Source of the DNA: WTFY01 sp011523795
GTDB taxonomy: Bacteria > Pseudomonadota > Gammaproteobacteria > UBA4575
Assembly: GCA_965207475.1 (NCBI GenBank)
Contig: OZ242278.1
Span: forward strand, 62,001-126,000
Direction: 5' to 3'
DNA: 64,000 bases
Shown here: in pieces, positions 31,920 through 40,472 of the stretch
How positions within the stretch are numbered: position 1 is the stretch's first letter
How the letters are laid out: every line of letters begins with the position of its first letter
The notes under the pieces: model-generated
Told to the model about the DNA's origin: nothing
What the model saw: only the letters and a program-made list of their open reading frames with translations
The model's database searches: none
Made by a program: the position numbers and the translations under genes

Positions 31920-32616
31920 ATTCCTGCAGCTCATTCCTGGTGATTGATTTTTTGTGCAGTGCAGTGGAAAGTAATGCGCCTGCAGCACCTATTTTTTCCA
32001 ACTGCAGCAAATCAGCATAATTTCTGATACCGCCACCGTAAAATATATTGTGTTTTTCAAATAAATCATGCTGGTTGGGGATCGTTGGAAAGTCGACGCC
32101 CATGCAAGTACCTACATTGTCAAGATTAAGCACTACAACATCAGGAGGCCATGACCCCTTGTCCTGTATGATTTCCTGTGAGCCAATCAAGGTATTAGTT
32201 CTGAAGTCTACAGAAAGCAAGAACTGGTGATTCCGATAATTCGTTCTAAGCATGCTGAAAGTTGAAGCAGAGAGCATCGATTCAGTTGAAAGGATTATCC
32301 TCAGCAAGCGACAGTTCAGCCTATCTAGGTAGAGGCTGATTAAAGAAAGTCCAGTATCCAGCCATATTTCAAGTTCTGGAAATTCGGAAATTATTTTCTG
32401 AATGACCCGAGAGTTATCCCCCTGATTTTCAATGGCATCAAGGTCTGCTATATAAAGTTTTTGAAAGCAGTGAAGCTCTAAATAGCTGTGAACTATTTCT
32501 ACTGGATTTGCTGATGGGCATAAGGAAGACTGTATTGGCCTATAATGATTCCGGTTGCCGTTCTTTGCATGCACTACCAAACCTTTGGAGAGGTCTAGTA
32601 CCGGAATAATTTGCAC
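31909..32616 (-). CDS. HisA/HisF-like TIM-barrel protein of the C1-cofactor island
   Basis: The 235-residue protein starts MQIIPVLDLSKGLVVHAKNG, a HisA-like first strand with the phosphate-site aspartate, and ends with a HisA-like second half (NIFYGGGIRNYADLLQLEKI then GAAGALLSTALHKKSI). Homologues are conserved in methylotroph H4MPT/methylofuran islands and are distinct from the histidine enzyme: the catalytic second aspartate region of true HisA (D in T..D.DGT) is here LNLDNVGTCMG. The role is unknown; a phosphorylated sugar or furan intermediate is plausible. Its GTG start lies 11 bases from the divergent mfnD start, so its promoter must be inside mfnD. Confidence 0.8.
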   Translation of the reverse strand: MQIIPVLDLSKGLVVHAKNGNRNHYRPIQSSLCPSANPVEIVHSYLELHCFQKLYIADLDAIENQGDNSRVIQKIISEFPELEIWLDTGLSLISLYLDRLNCRLLRIILSTESMLSASTFSMLRTNYRNHQFLLSVDFRTNTLIGSQEIIQDKGSWPPDVVVLNLDNVGTCMGVDFPTIPNQHDLFEKHNIFYGGGIRNYADLLQLEKIGAAGALLSTALHKKSITRNELQEFNR

Positions 32617-32627
32617 TGTGGGTTAAG

Positions 32628-33623
32628 GTGAATATTCTAGTTTTTGAGTATACCACTGGTGGAGGTATGCAGGGCCATCCCCTGCCATATTCATTGGCCA
32701 GGGAAGGTGAAATGATGCTCCAGGCTGTAGTCAGAGATTTTCTTCAGCTGCCTGGCTTAAGGATTTCAACTCTTAGGGACAGGAGAATAGGTAACAGTGT
32801 GCCAGGTACCAATACGGTATTCGTAGAACATACAGAGCACTACATGCAGAGACTCGAAGAGCTCGCACAGGATATGGATGCGTTGCTGGTTATTGCACCT
32901 GAAAATGATGGCATCTTGTTATCGATCTGTGAAAGATTTTCAAGTCATTGTCCAGTTCTGTTCAACTGCGAGGCAGAAACAATAAAACTGACCAGCAACA
33001 AATATTCGACTTATCAGTACCTGCAAACCCAGGGTGTTCCACTGATACCGACATGCCTTGCAGAAGATTCTCGGTATCTGGAAGGTGAACAATTTGTGAT
33101 GAAACCTGTTGATGGTGTTGGGTGTGACAGAATATCTCTATTCAGGAACAAGTCTGAGCTACAGGTGGCCTCAGTACGTGCTGACCGGAGTCACTTTATT
33201 GTCCAGCCCTATGTTAAGGGTATTCACGCAAGTTTGAGTCTGCTGTGTTTGCACGGAGAATGTTTGATAATGAGCTGCAATCAACAGCACGTTTCTGAAA
33301 CAAATGGTCGGTTACAATGGCTTAAATGCAATGTAAATGCCTTTGAGAGAGACAGATTTATACCATTTGCTACCAAGCTAGCTAGGGTATTGCCTGGACT
33401 GCAGGGTTATGTGGGTGTCGATATTGTAATTTCTAACGAAAAAATTCTGTTGGTTGAAATCAACCCCAGGTTGACAACATCGTATGTGGGCCTTAGTGCG
33501 GCTTTGCATGTAAACCCTGCAGAGTTGATCTTGAAATGTTTTCGAGAAGAGATATTGCCGGATACGATCCCTGTTAGCGCTACTGCAGTTATGGTTGATT
33601 TGGAGGTATACGCTGTTGTATGA
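32628..33623 (+). CDS. mfnD: Tyramine--L-glutamate ligase-like ATP-grasp protein
   Basis: MfnD joins glutamate to tyramine (or the bacterial counterpart) in methanofuran/methylofuran assembly. The 331-residue product begins MNILVFEYTTGGGMQGHPLP, the hallmark of this ATP-grasp family. It then has APENDGILLSICE, KLTSNKYSTYQYLQTQGVPL, EQFVMKPVDGVGCDRISLF and the metal-binding GYVGVDIVISNEKILLVEIN, ending in PRLTTSYVGL. A GTG start is used. The stop overlaps the start of mfnF, so these two are coupled. Archaeal enzymes use tyramine; the bacterial methylofuran side group is thought to vary, so the acceptor is an inference. Confidence 0.87.
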   Translation: MNILVFEYTTGGGMQGHPLPYSLAREGEMMLQAVVRDFLQLPGLRISTLRDRRIGNSVPGTNTVFVEHTEHYMQRLEELAQDMDALLVIAPENDGILLSICERFSSHCPVLFNCEAETIKLTSNKYSTYQYLQTQGVPLIPTCLAEDSRYLEGEQFVMKPVDGVGCDRISLFRNKSELQVASVRADRSHFIVQPYVKGIHASLSLLCLHGECLIMSCNQQHVSETNGRLQWLKCNVNAFERDRFIPFATKLARVLPGLQGYVGVDIVISNEKILLVEINPRLTTSYVGLSAALHVNPAELILKCFREEILPDTIPVSATAVMVDLEVYAVV

Positions 33624-34665
33624 AAGTGTACTAGGCTGGGATATTGGTGGGGCACATCTAAAGGTAGCCGAGGCTGTTGGTACTACGCAAATTTCCAGGG
33701 TGTATCAGGTACCTTGTGAGTTATGGCGTGGCTTGGACCAAATGAATTTTTCAATTGATTTTCTCAAGCATCGATTTGATGTATCAAAAGCCTTGATAGC
33801 AATCACTATGACAGGTGAAATGGTGGATGGTTTCACCAGCCGCAAGGAAGGTGTACGAAGAATTATTGGTGAAGTTGAGAAAATCTTCAGCAATATGAAA
33901 GTTTCCTATTTTGCTGGAGAAAGCGGGTTCTTGGGCGCCGGATCGGCGAAAAGCAGTTACTTGCAAGTTGCTTCGGCAAATTGGCTGGGAAGTGCAGCTT
34001 TTGTTGCATCCCAGGTAGAGGATGCGCTTTTTTTGGATATAGGGAGTACGACCACAGATATTGTAGCCGTTAAAAATAATCGGGTTATGAACGAAGGACG
34101 CACAGATTCTGAGAGATTGTACACACAGGAGATGGTTTATTGCGGTGTAGTACGAACACCAGTTTTCGCGCTGTGCAGAGCCGCACCTGTTGGAAACCGG
34201 CTCATCCCAGTTATAAATGAATATTTTTCTAATGCTGCTGACCTGTATAACTTAACGGGAGAGTTGCCGAGCTGGGCAGATATGTGCAGAACTCCAGACA
34301 ATCGAGGAGCTGATGACGGATCCTGTGCAGCTCGTTTGGCAAGAACATTTGGATACGATTCAGTGCCGGAAGACTTGACCATGTGGCGAGAAGTTGCAGA
34401 GTACATACGTGGGCAACAGATCCAGACAATAATTAACGCATGTCGGAAACGCTTGTCTAGGCTGGGACCGTCTCTTGAGATTCCGATAATTGGTGGGGGT
34501 GCAGGACGGTTTCTTGTGAAAGAAATTGCACAACGTCTGAACCGGCAGTACGTGGATGCTGCTAGCTTGTTTGAATTTGAAAGCAAGAAAAAGGGTTTTG
34601 ATCCAGGAGCTTGTGCACCTGCCGCATCCATTGCCTGCTTAGGTTTTCAGAGATTCTGCAGATGA
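33616..34665 (+). CDS. mfnF: MfnF-like H4MPT-linked C1-transfer pathway protein (ASKHA ATPase fold)
   Basis: The product is a hydantoinase/ASKHA-fold protein: LGWDIGGAHLKVAEA at the N terminus, TMTGEMVDGFTSRKEGVRRI, LDIGSTTTDIVAVKNNRV, DSERLYTQEMVYCGVVRTPV and IPIIGGGAGRFLVKEIAQRL. Archaeal MfnF couples the furan phosphate to glutamyl-tyramine. Bacterial homologues are known as 'H4MPT-linked C1 transfer pathway proteins'. I chose TTG 33616 because GGAGG at 33602-33606 is well spaced. The end overlaps pabB as ATGA at 34662-34665. Confidence 0.87.
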   Translation: MYESVLGWDIGGAHLKVAEAVGTTQISRVYQVPCELWRGLDQMNFSIDFLKHRFDVSKALIAITMTGEMVDGFTSRKEGVRRIIGEVEKIFSNMKVSYFAGESGFLGAGSAKSSYLQVASANWLGSAAFVASQVEDALFLDIGSTTTDIVAVKNNRVMNEGRTDSERLYTQEMVYCGVVRTPVFALCRAAPVGNRLIPVINEYFSNAADLYNLTGELPSWADMCRTPDNRGADDGSCAARLARTFGYDSVPEDLTMWREVAEYIRGQQIQTIINACRKRLSRLGPSLEIPIIGGGAGRFLVKEIAQRLNRQYVDAASLFEFESKKKGFDPGACAPAASIACLGFQRFCR

Positions 34666-36053
34666 CAGCACTTACGTACGTTGATCTTCCATACAAGGAA
34701 GACAGCACGTTGCTCTTCGACAGAATTGCTGCAGAACCATGGTCAGTGTTTATCGACAGCAACCATCCCGGCAGCACACTTGGCCGTTACGACATCATGG
34801 TAGCAAGACCTGACGTGCGTGTAATTACGCAAAACTTTGACACGAAGATACACACCTGCTCGCAATCTTATTCTGTATTGGATGGACCTTTTACGATTCT
34901 GAAAGAACTGCTCTCGGAAGACAGGCAATTCGCATGCGATCTTCCATTTGTGGGTGGCGCACTTGGCTTCTTGAGTTATGACCTGTGTCGTTATATGGAG
35001 AGTATACCTTCCATAGCTGAGAGTGAAGGGGCTATACCTGACATGGCTATGGGCATCTACTCTTGGGCTATAGTTGTTGACCATAAGAAAAAGAAATCAG
35101 TTTTGGTAGGGGACCTGTCCAGTTTAAGGACCAGAAGAAATTGGAATGAATTAATCAGGTTGTTTAAATGTCCTGTCGACCACAAGAACTCTCAAGAATT
35201 CAGGGTTGTAACCCCTACTCGTTCCAATATGACTCATGACTACTATTCTCATGCGTTCAGAAAAATAAAAAAATATATTATTGAAGGCGATTGTTACCAA
35301 GTAAATCTTGCCCAGCGATTTACTACTGAGGTCGAGGGGGATCCTTGGTCGGCTTACCGGATTTTGAGAAGAATTAACCCGTCACCATTCAGTGCCTACA
35401 TGAGCTATCCCGACTTCAAGATTTTGAGTAATTCACCTGAGCAATTTTTGTCAGTCAAAGGCGGCATTGTGCAGACAAAGCCGATAAAGGGAACTCGCCC
35501 ACGTTCTTCAGATCAAGATAGGGATCGGAATTTAGTTCAGGAGTTAGTAGACAGCATAAAGGATCAAGCAGAAAACCTTATGATCGTAGATCTGTTGCGC
35601 AACGATATCAGCAAGAATTGCGCGCTGGGATCCGTGCAAGTGAAGAAGCTTTTCGACATAGAAACTTTTCCAAATGTTCACCACATGGTGAGTACCATTA
35701 CAGGCAAACTGAAAGCTCAACGCTCAGCAGTGGATTTGCTACGTGGCTGTTTCCCTGGCGGTTCAATAACTGGTGCCCCAAAAGTTCGTTCAATGCAGAT
35801 CATCGAAGAACTTGAGCCACACCGGCGTGGAATCTATTGTGGATCGATCGGGTACATCGGATTTGATGGAAACATGGATATTAATATTGCAATCCGTACG
35901 ATCTTACATCGAAACAATCAAATGTATTTTTATACCGGTGGAGGAATCGTGTCTGATTCTAATGTAGATGCAGAGTATCGGGAGACATTTGACAAAGCGA
36001 AAGCCATGATGAGTCTGCTCAGTAAAGATAATGTCTATGCCTTGGGTAGTTAA
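34662..36053 (+). CDS. pabB: Aminodeoxychorismate synthase component I
   Basis: PabB aminates chorismate to 4-amino-4-deoxychorismate, the pABA precursor. The 463-residue protein has the chorismate-enzyme C-terminal domain with GDCYQVNLAQRF, TKPIKGTRPR (the PIKGT lysine is typical of PabB rather than TrpE), DQAENLMIVDLLRNDISK and GCFPGGSITGAPKVRSMQII. The N-terminal domain spans residues 1-150. No amidotransferase (pabA) or lyase (pabC) is fused or adjacent. Its place inside the cofactor island fits the need of the beta-RFAP synthase for pABA. The start overlaps mfnF, and the end overlaps mfnE by 23 bases. Confidence 0.95.
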   Translation: MTALTYVDLPYKEDSTLLFDRIAAEPWSVFIDSNHPGSTLGRYDIMVARPDVRVITQNFDTKIHTCSQSYSVLDGPFTILKELLSEDRQFACDLPFVGGALGFLSYDLCRYMESIPSIAESEGAIPDMAMGIYSWAIVVDHKKKKSVLVGDLSSLRTRRNWNELIRLFKCPVDHKNSQEFRVVTPTRSNMTHDYYSHAFRKIKKYIIEGDCYQVNLAQRFTTEVEGDPWSAYRILRRINPSPFSAYMSYPDFKILSNSPEQFLSVKGGIVQTKPIKGTRPRSSDQDRDRNLVQELVDSIKDQAENLMIVDLLRNDISKNCALGSVQVKKLFDIETFPNVHHMVSTITGKLKAQRSAVDLLRGCFPGGSITGAPKVRSMQIIEELEPHRRGIYCGSIGYIGFDGNMDINIAIRTILHRNNQMYFYTGGGIVSDSNVDAEYRETFDKAKAMMSLLSKDNVYALGS

Positions 36054-36651
36054 AATTGGTGGCAGCTTGTATGAAAGCAGGTACCTCAAGGAGTGGCTGG
36101 AAATTCTCGATGTTTGCCATGCACACCAACTTGTGATTGTTCCGGGAGGAGGTCCGTTCGCTGAAATGGTGCGTACTGCCGATAGACAATTCAATCTGGA
36201 CGCTACACATGCACATAATATGGCGGTTCTGGGCATGCAGCAATTTGCATACATGATGGCATCACTGTCTCCTAGCATGTGTTTGGCTAACTGCATGGAA
36301 CAGATCAGGTGTTGCTGGAACGATAAGAGGGTAGTTATTTGGGAGCCTTATAACATGGTAAGCCAACATTGCAGGTTCGAGAGAACGTGGGACGTGACAT
36401 CAGACAGTCTTGCTGTTTGGCTGGCAGAGTATTTGTCGATCAAACAGGTCTTGTTTGTCAAATCTGCACCGATAACACTCTCACAAACGACAATTCCTGA
36501 GCTACAAGTGCATAATTGCATAGACCCTGTGTTACCAGGTCTGTTAGCTGATTTGGATATCAGGGCGCACTTCATGCACAAGTCAAAGGCAAAAAAATTC
36601 AGGACGTTGATTCAGAAAAATTCTGAAAACTTGACCGATACTCAGTTTTGA
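36031..36651 (+). CDS. mfnE: MfnE-like amino-acid-kinase-family protein
   Basis: The 206-residue protein starts MPWVVKIGGSLYESRYLKEW and contains HQLVIVPGGGPFAEMVRTAD and WDVTSDSLAVWLAEYLSIKQ followed by VLFVKS; these are amino-acid-kinase-fold ATP sites. Archaeal MfnE phosphorylates aminomethyl-furan phosphate during methanofuran assembly; bacterial homologues cluster with mfnB, mfnD and mfnF as here. The ATG at 36031 or 36037 may be used; both lie inside pabB. Cysteines are unusually frequent (for example IRCCWNDK), without an obvious metal-binding pattern. Confidence 0.85.
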   Translation: MSMPWVVKIGGSLYESRYLKEWLEILDVCHAHQLVIVPGGGPFAEMVRTADRQFNLDATHAHNMAVLGMQQFAYMMASLSPSMCLANCMEQIRCCWNDKRVVIWEPYNMVSQHCRFERTWDVTSDSLAVWLAEYLSIKQVLFVKSAPITLSQTTIPELQVHNCIDPVLPGLLADLDIRAHFMHKSKAKKFRTLIQKNSENLTDTQF

Positions 36652-36693
36652 GTTTTGTGTTAGTCTAGAAATCGTGCGAATTTAGTCAGCCTT

Positions 36694-39222
36694 ATGATGC
36701 TTCACAAACTTGTGAGAACCCCACTGTATGCTGTTATACAGCATCCATATCTCATCATTCTGAGTATTCTGGTCTTTGTAATCGCTGTAACACCGCATAT
36801 CAGAAATCTCTACATTGACGCTTCAGCTGATTCGCTGATGCTGGAAAATGATCCTGATCTTGAGTATTACCGGGAAGTGCATCGTCACTTTGGGTTGGAT
36901 GATTTTATTGTTGTCGGGTTTAAGCCTCATACTGGCATTCTGGACGAGAGCACAATCAGTTTGGTTGACAGCCTTTCAAGGCAGTTTGAGCAAATCGAGG
37001 GCATTGCCGATGTAATTTCTATTGTCAGTGTTCCATTGCTCACACAACCTCAAGAGGACGAGGACACGGGTGAAATTACTTATCCGACCTTACTGTCTCC
37101 ACAAGTGGATGTGAACAAGGCGTTTCAGGAATTTACTACCAGCCCGCTGTATGTCGAAAATCTCGTAAGTAAAGATCTCAGTCTGACTGCCCTGCAGGTA
37201 GCCGTTGAGAAGAACGAGAAACTTGCAAGTTTACTGGAACGGAAATTTACCCTGATAGAAAAGAGCAATAGCGGGTTTCTGAATGAGGAGGAACAGTCCG
37301 AGCTAGAGTCAATCAGGCAGGAGGTCAGCACTCAGAAAAAGCTTAACAGTGAGAGATTTGAACAGATTCTTACCTCAGTACGGACTGTACTTTCCAGTAT
37401 CGAAAAAGAGGGCAAGTATTTTCTGGCAGGTACACCTTTGATTATCAATGATGTGAAAGTATTTGCCATGAATGATCTGGAAACATTCGGTATTGCTATT
37501 GCAGCAATCATGGTAATTGTGTTGTTTGTATTTTTCAGGAATCCGGCCTGGATTTTCCTTGCATTGACATGTGCCGTATTAAATGTGTTGATTGTTTCCG
37601 GGATAGTCGGTCTGCTCGGGTATCAGCTAACAGTAATTTCATCAAACTTTATTGCATTACTTATTATATTTTCTATCGCTTTGTCTATACATGTCATTAT
37701 CCGTTATCAGGAGGTCCAGTCACTTAATCCGGACGAGAGTGTAGAGGAAAATACGAAATCAGCAGTTTTGCAGATTGTTACTCCATGCTTTTACATGGTG
37801 TTGACTTCAGCCGTGGCATTTTTTTCATTGACACTGAGTGACATCAGGCCTGTTATTACATTTGGCTATATGATGGTATTTGGCCTTGTTAGTGCATTTG
37901 TTCTTACATTCACTGTGTTACCTGCACTTATCAGAATGATCTCACCTAAACCCAGAAAATTTCGCAAGGATACTTCGTCAGCATTTCTAGACAGAGTGCT
38001 TCACCTGGTCATGGGACACAAAAAATCAGCAGTAGCCGTATTGATAGTGATGTTCCTGGTAAGCATGGCAGGAATCAGTCAGCTTACAGTAGAAAACAGG
38101 TTTATAGACTACTTCAAGAAGTCCACAGATATCTATCAGGGGCTTGAAATTATAGATTTAGAACTGGGTGGCACCGTGCCGCTGGAGGTTATGCTTGAGT
38201 TTACTCCAGGTCCTGAAGAAAAATTAACTGAGGATGATGAGGTTGATGAGTTTGATGACTATTTGGCAGAACTTGAGGATACTCAAGATGACTTTACGGC
38301 TAAGAGCTACTGGTACAATCGCAGCGGCATAAAACAAATAGAAAAGGTACATGATTACCTGGAAAGTCTACCCCAGGTTGGGAAAGTCCTGTCGCTTTCT
38401 AGTATAGAGGAAGTGTTCCGTACCGTGAACGATGGCGAGTCTTTGGAAGACTTTCATCTTTCACTGATTTTTTCAAAAATACCAGAGGATATGAAACAGT
38501 CCATAATCTTCCCTTACGTCTCGGTCGAGGGAAATCAAGCAAGAATACTAGCGCGCATCAAAGATTCAGACCCCTCGCTAGTAAGAAACGATTTGTTGAA
38601 TAAAATTCGCGCAGACATCCATGGCAGTTTCATCAGAGATAATGAGGAGGTAAAGCTAACCGGGGTCAGTGTGCTTTACAACAATCTCCTGCAAAGCCTG
38701 TTCCGTTCCCAGATTCTGACGCTAGGCACAGTGTTTGCCTGCATTTTCATTGTGTTGGCCGTGTTATTTCGTAGTCTGAAACTGGCACTGGTAGGTGCCT
38801 TGCCTAATGCATTTACTGTTCTGTTCATACTGGGTCTTATAGGTCTTGTAGGGATTCCGCTTGATATCATGACAATCACAACTGCAGCAATAACTGTTGG
38901 GGTAGGTGTAGACTACGCAATTCACTATATTCATAGGTACAAAAGAGAATATGCGCAGGTGGGTGACCACTATAAAGCCTTGCGTACAGCGCAAACAACA
39001 GTAGGCAAGGCGCTTTATTTTACTTCCATTACGATAGCGTTAGGCTTTCTTATCCTAGTCCTGTCCAATTTCATACCTTCTATCTATTTTGGACTTCTTA
39101 CAAGCCTTGCCATGCTGATTGCCCTTTTTGCAACTTTCAGTGTAATTCCTTTATTACTAGCGGCAACGCCCACACAGCCTTTCAAAAATTTCCTGAAGCC
39201 TGATTTTGCCCAGCAAGGATAG
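36694..39222 (+). CDS. RND-superfamily (MMPL-type) exporter
   Basis: This 842-residue inner-membrane protein has the RND architecture. Helix 1 is near residues 18-38, a large periplasmic loop with coiled-coil-like KLASLLERKFTLIEKSNSG follows, and then helices 2-6 (about residues 265-415). A second helix at about 445-465 and an acidic loop (TEDDEVDEFDDYLAELEDTQ) precede helices 8-12 (about 675-830). The segment TTAAITVGVGVDYAIHYIHR is the family motif in helix 10. Related exporters move lipids or hopanoids. A substrate cannot be predicted, and its place inside the cofactor island may be incidental. The last 41 bases overlap the convergent mfnB gene. Confidence 0.88.
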   Translation: MMLHKLVRTPLYAVIQHPYLIILSILVFVIAVTPHIRNLYIDASADSLMLENDPDLEYYREVHRHFGLDDFIVVGFKPHTGILDESTISLVDSLSRQFEQIEGIADVISIVSVPLLTQPQEDEDTGEITYPTLLSPQVDVNKAFQEFTTSPLYVENLVSKDLSLTALQVAVEKNEKLASLLERKFTLIEKSNSGFLNEEEQSELESIRQEVSTQKKLNSERFEQILTSVRTVLSSIEKEGKYFLAGTPLIINDVKVFAMNDLETFGIAIAAIMVIVLFVFFRNPAWIFLALTCAVLNVLIVSGIVGLLGYQLTVISSNFIALLIIFSIALSIHVIIRYQEVQSLNPDESVEENTKSAVLQIVTPCFYMVLTSAVAFFSLTLSDIRPVITFGYMMVFGLVSAFVLTFTVLPALIRMISPKPRKFRKDTSSAFLDRVLHLVMGHKKSAVAVLIVMFLVSMAGISQLTVENRFIDYFKKSTDIYQGLEIIDLELGGTVPLEVMLEFTPGPEEKLTEDDEVDEFDDYLAELEDTQDDFTAKSYWYNRSGIKQIEKVHDYLESLPQVGKVLSLSSIEEVFRTVNDGESLEDFHLSLIFSKIPEDMKQSIIFPYVSVEGNQARILARIKDSDPSLVRNDLLNKIRADIHGSFIRDNEEVKLTGVSVLYNNLLQSLFRSQILTLGTVFACIFIVLAVLFRSLKLALVGALPNAFTVLFILGLIGLVGIPLDIMTITTAAITVGVGVDYAIHYIHRYKREYAQVGDHYKALRTAQTTVGKALYFTSITIALGFLILVLSNFIPSIYFGLLTSLAMLIALFATFSVIPLLLAATPTQPFKNFLKPDFAQQG

Positions 39223-39895
39223 GGATACTCCTTCGAACCTTCATGAAAGTGTTTCTGTCAATATAACCAGTCCTTTCTTTTCTTGAACAAAGTGCAGTAC
39301 GAAACCCTATGTAATGTGGGTCAGCCTTAATGAGTTCGGGTATATCTTCTATTGTCAGTGAGCCTGCAAGTCCTGTAAGAAGGCCTTTTTGCCTGGAGTG
39401 ATTCACAAACTGCTTAAGATGCTGAAGATTTACATGCTTTAACAGGCTGCCCGATCCCTTACGTGCAGTATCCAGCATAACTCCTTTCAAGCCGGCATGC
39501 TTTACGTCATCAATAGTGCTGCCTAAGTCAGAATTCAAGTCAGCGAACATTACAGCAATGATGGAGATCCCTCTGCTAGCACAAGAGGCGAGGCGAGGAA
39601 GGCAGCTTTCTAAATGGTGTTTGCTGAACATGCCGACCTTCACATAGTCGACACCAGTTTCAGCAGTTTTCAAAATCTGCTCTTCAATGGTAGCAGCGTC
39701 AGCAGGCAAGTCACCAGTTGTTGCGCTGATCAGGCATTTTTCCCACAGGGTATCGACAATGCAGTGCATCATATCAAGTGGAATAGCACCTAGCGCCCCA
39801 TGCTTTGGCTCCTTAAGGTCTATAATATCTGCTCCACATTCATAAACCACTTTTGCTTCTTCCAGATTACGAACACTTGCGAGCATACCTGTCAT
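39182..39895 (-). CDS. mfnB: (5-formylfuran-3-yl)methyl phosphate synthase
   Basis: MfnB (former DUF556) makes the furan core of methanofuran from two glyceraldehyde-3-phosphate molecules by an aldolase-like Schiff base. The 237-residue TIM barrel starts MTGMLASVRNLEEAKVVYEC, then GADIIDLKEPKHGALGAIP (the DxK catalytic pair), SATTGDLPAD, VDYVKVGMFS (Lys), VMFADLNSD, MLDTARKGSGSLL and GLAGSLTIEDIPEL. All are family hallmarks. It is the first gene of furan-cofactor synthesis and sits with DUF447 and the DHPS-like gene in a minus-strand operon; its ATG overlaps the DUF447 stop by one base. Confidence 0.93.
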   Translation of the reverse strand: MTGMLASVRNLEEAKVVYECGADIIDLKEPKHGALGAIPLDMMHCIVDTLWEKCLISATTGDLPADAATIEEQILKTAETGVDYVKVGMFSKHHLESCLPRLASCASRGISIIAVMFADLNSDLGSTIDDVKHAGLKGVMLDTARKGSGSLLKHVNLQHLKQFVNHSRQKGLLTGLAGSLTIEDIPELIKADPHYIGFRTALCSRKERTGYIDRNTFMKVRRSIPILAGQNQASGNF

Positions 39896-40470
39896 TAGGA
39901 CTCTCCTTCTTGTGACTTATGGAAACCGGAGACTTTCAGCATCAACCAGTTCCATGCTTCCCGCTCCCGCGGTCCAGCGGTTTTCTCAATTTTGGGTTTA
40001 AGATAGTCTATTTCATGATTGATTTTTTCAATGTCCAGCATATGTAATCGACTGACCAGAATTGCAAGCTCGATTACTGCAAACTGCGCGCGGTTGTAAC
40101 CATGAAAAGGAGCATGAATAGCTTCGTGAACAACTTTGCAGAAATATTTAGGTCGGACCTGGTCATCAGTTTTTTGAATTACCTCTACTTCCGTATGTGA
40201 GATGCAGTTTGCTAGACGTTCCCCTTGAATAATTTTAGTAGTACGGGTTGGCCAGTCGTTGTGACCCGTTAAACAACCGGCATAAACGCGCACATCATCA
40301 GTGTAGTTGAGAGTCGCTGTTCCTTGGCTTTCCAGGTTATCCAGAGTTATAGACGGCTTGAATGGCAGTATGACAAGATGCGCTTCGTATTCATGTATTC
40401 CCATAGGAGCGGCATGGACATTCCCACCTGTGTCTAACGTAGTAAGAATGCACTCCCTTACAAATGGCAT
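39895..40470 (-). CDS. DUF447 family flavin-reductase-like protein
   Basis: The 191-residue protein shows the DUF447 opening MPFVRECILTTLDTGGNVHA, APMGIHEYEAHLVILPFKPS, NYTDDVRVYAGCLTG and CKVVHEAIHAPFHGYNRAQF, a split-barrel flavin-binding type fold, then a helical tail (IEKINHEIDYLKPKIEKTAG). DUF447 genes accompany H4MPT genes in archaea and methylotrophs; no reaction has been fixed to my knowledge, but a reductase step on a pterin or flavin is plausible. It sits between mfnB and the DHPS-like gene with short gaps. Confidence 0.85.
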   Translation of the reverse strand: MPFVRECILTTLDTGGNVHAAPMGIHEYEAHLVILPFKPSITLDNLESQGTATLNYTDDVRVYAGCLTGHNDWPTRTTKIIQGERLANCISHTEVEVIQKTDDQVRPKYFCKVVHEAIHAPFHGYNRAQFAVIELAILVSRLHMLDIEKINHEIDYLKPKIEKTAGPREREAWNWLMLKVSGFHKSQEGES

Positions 40471-40472
40471 AC

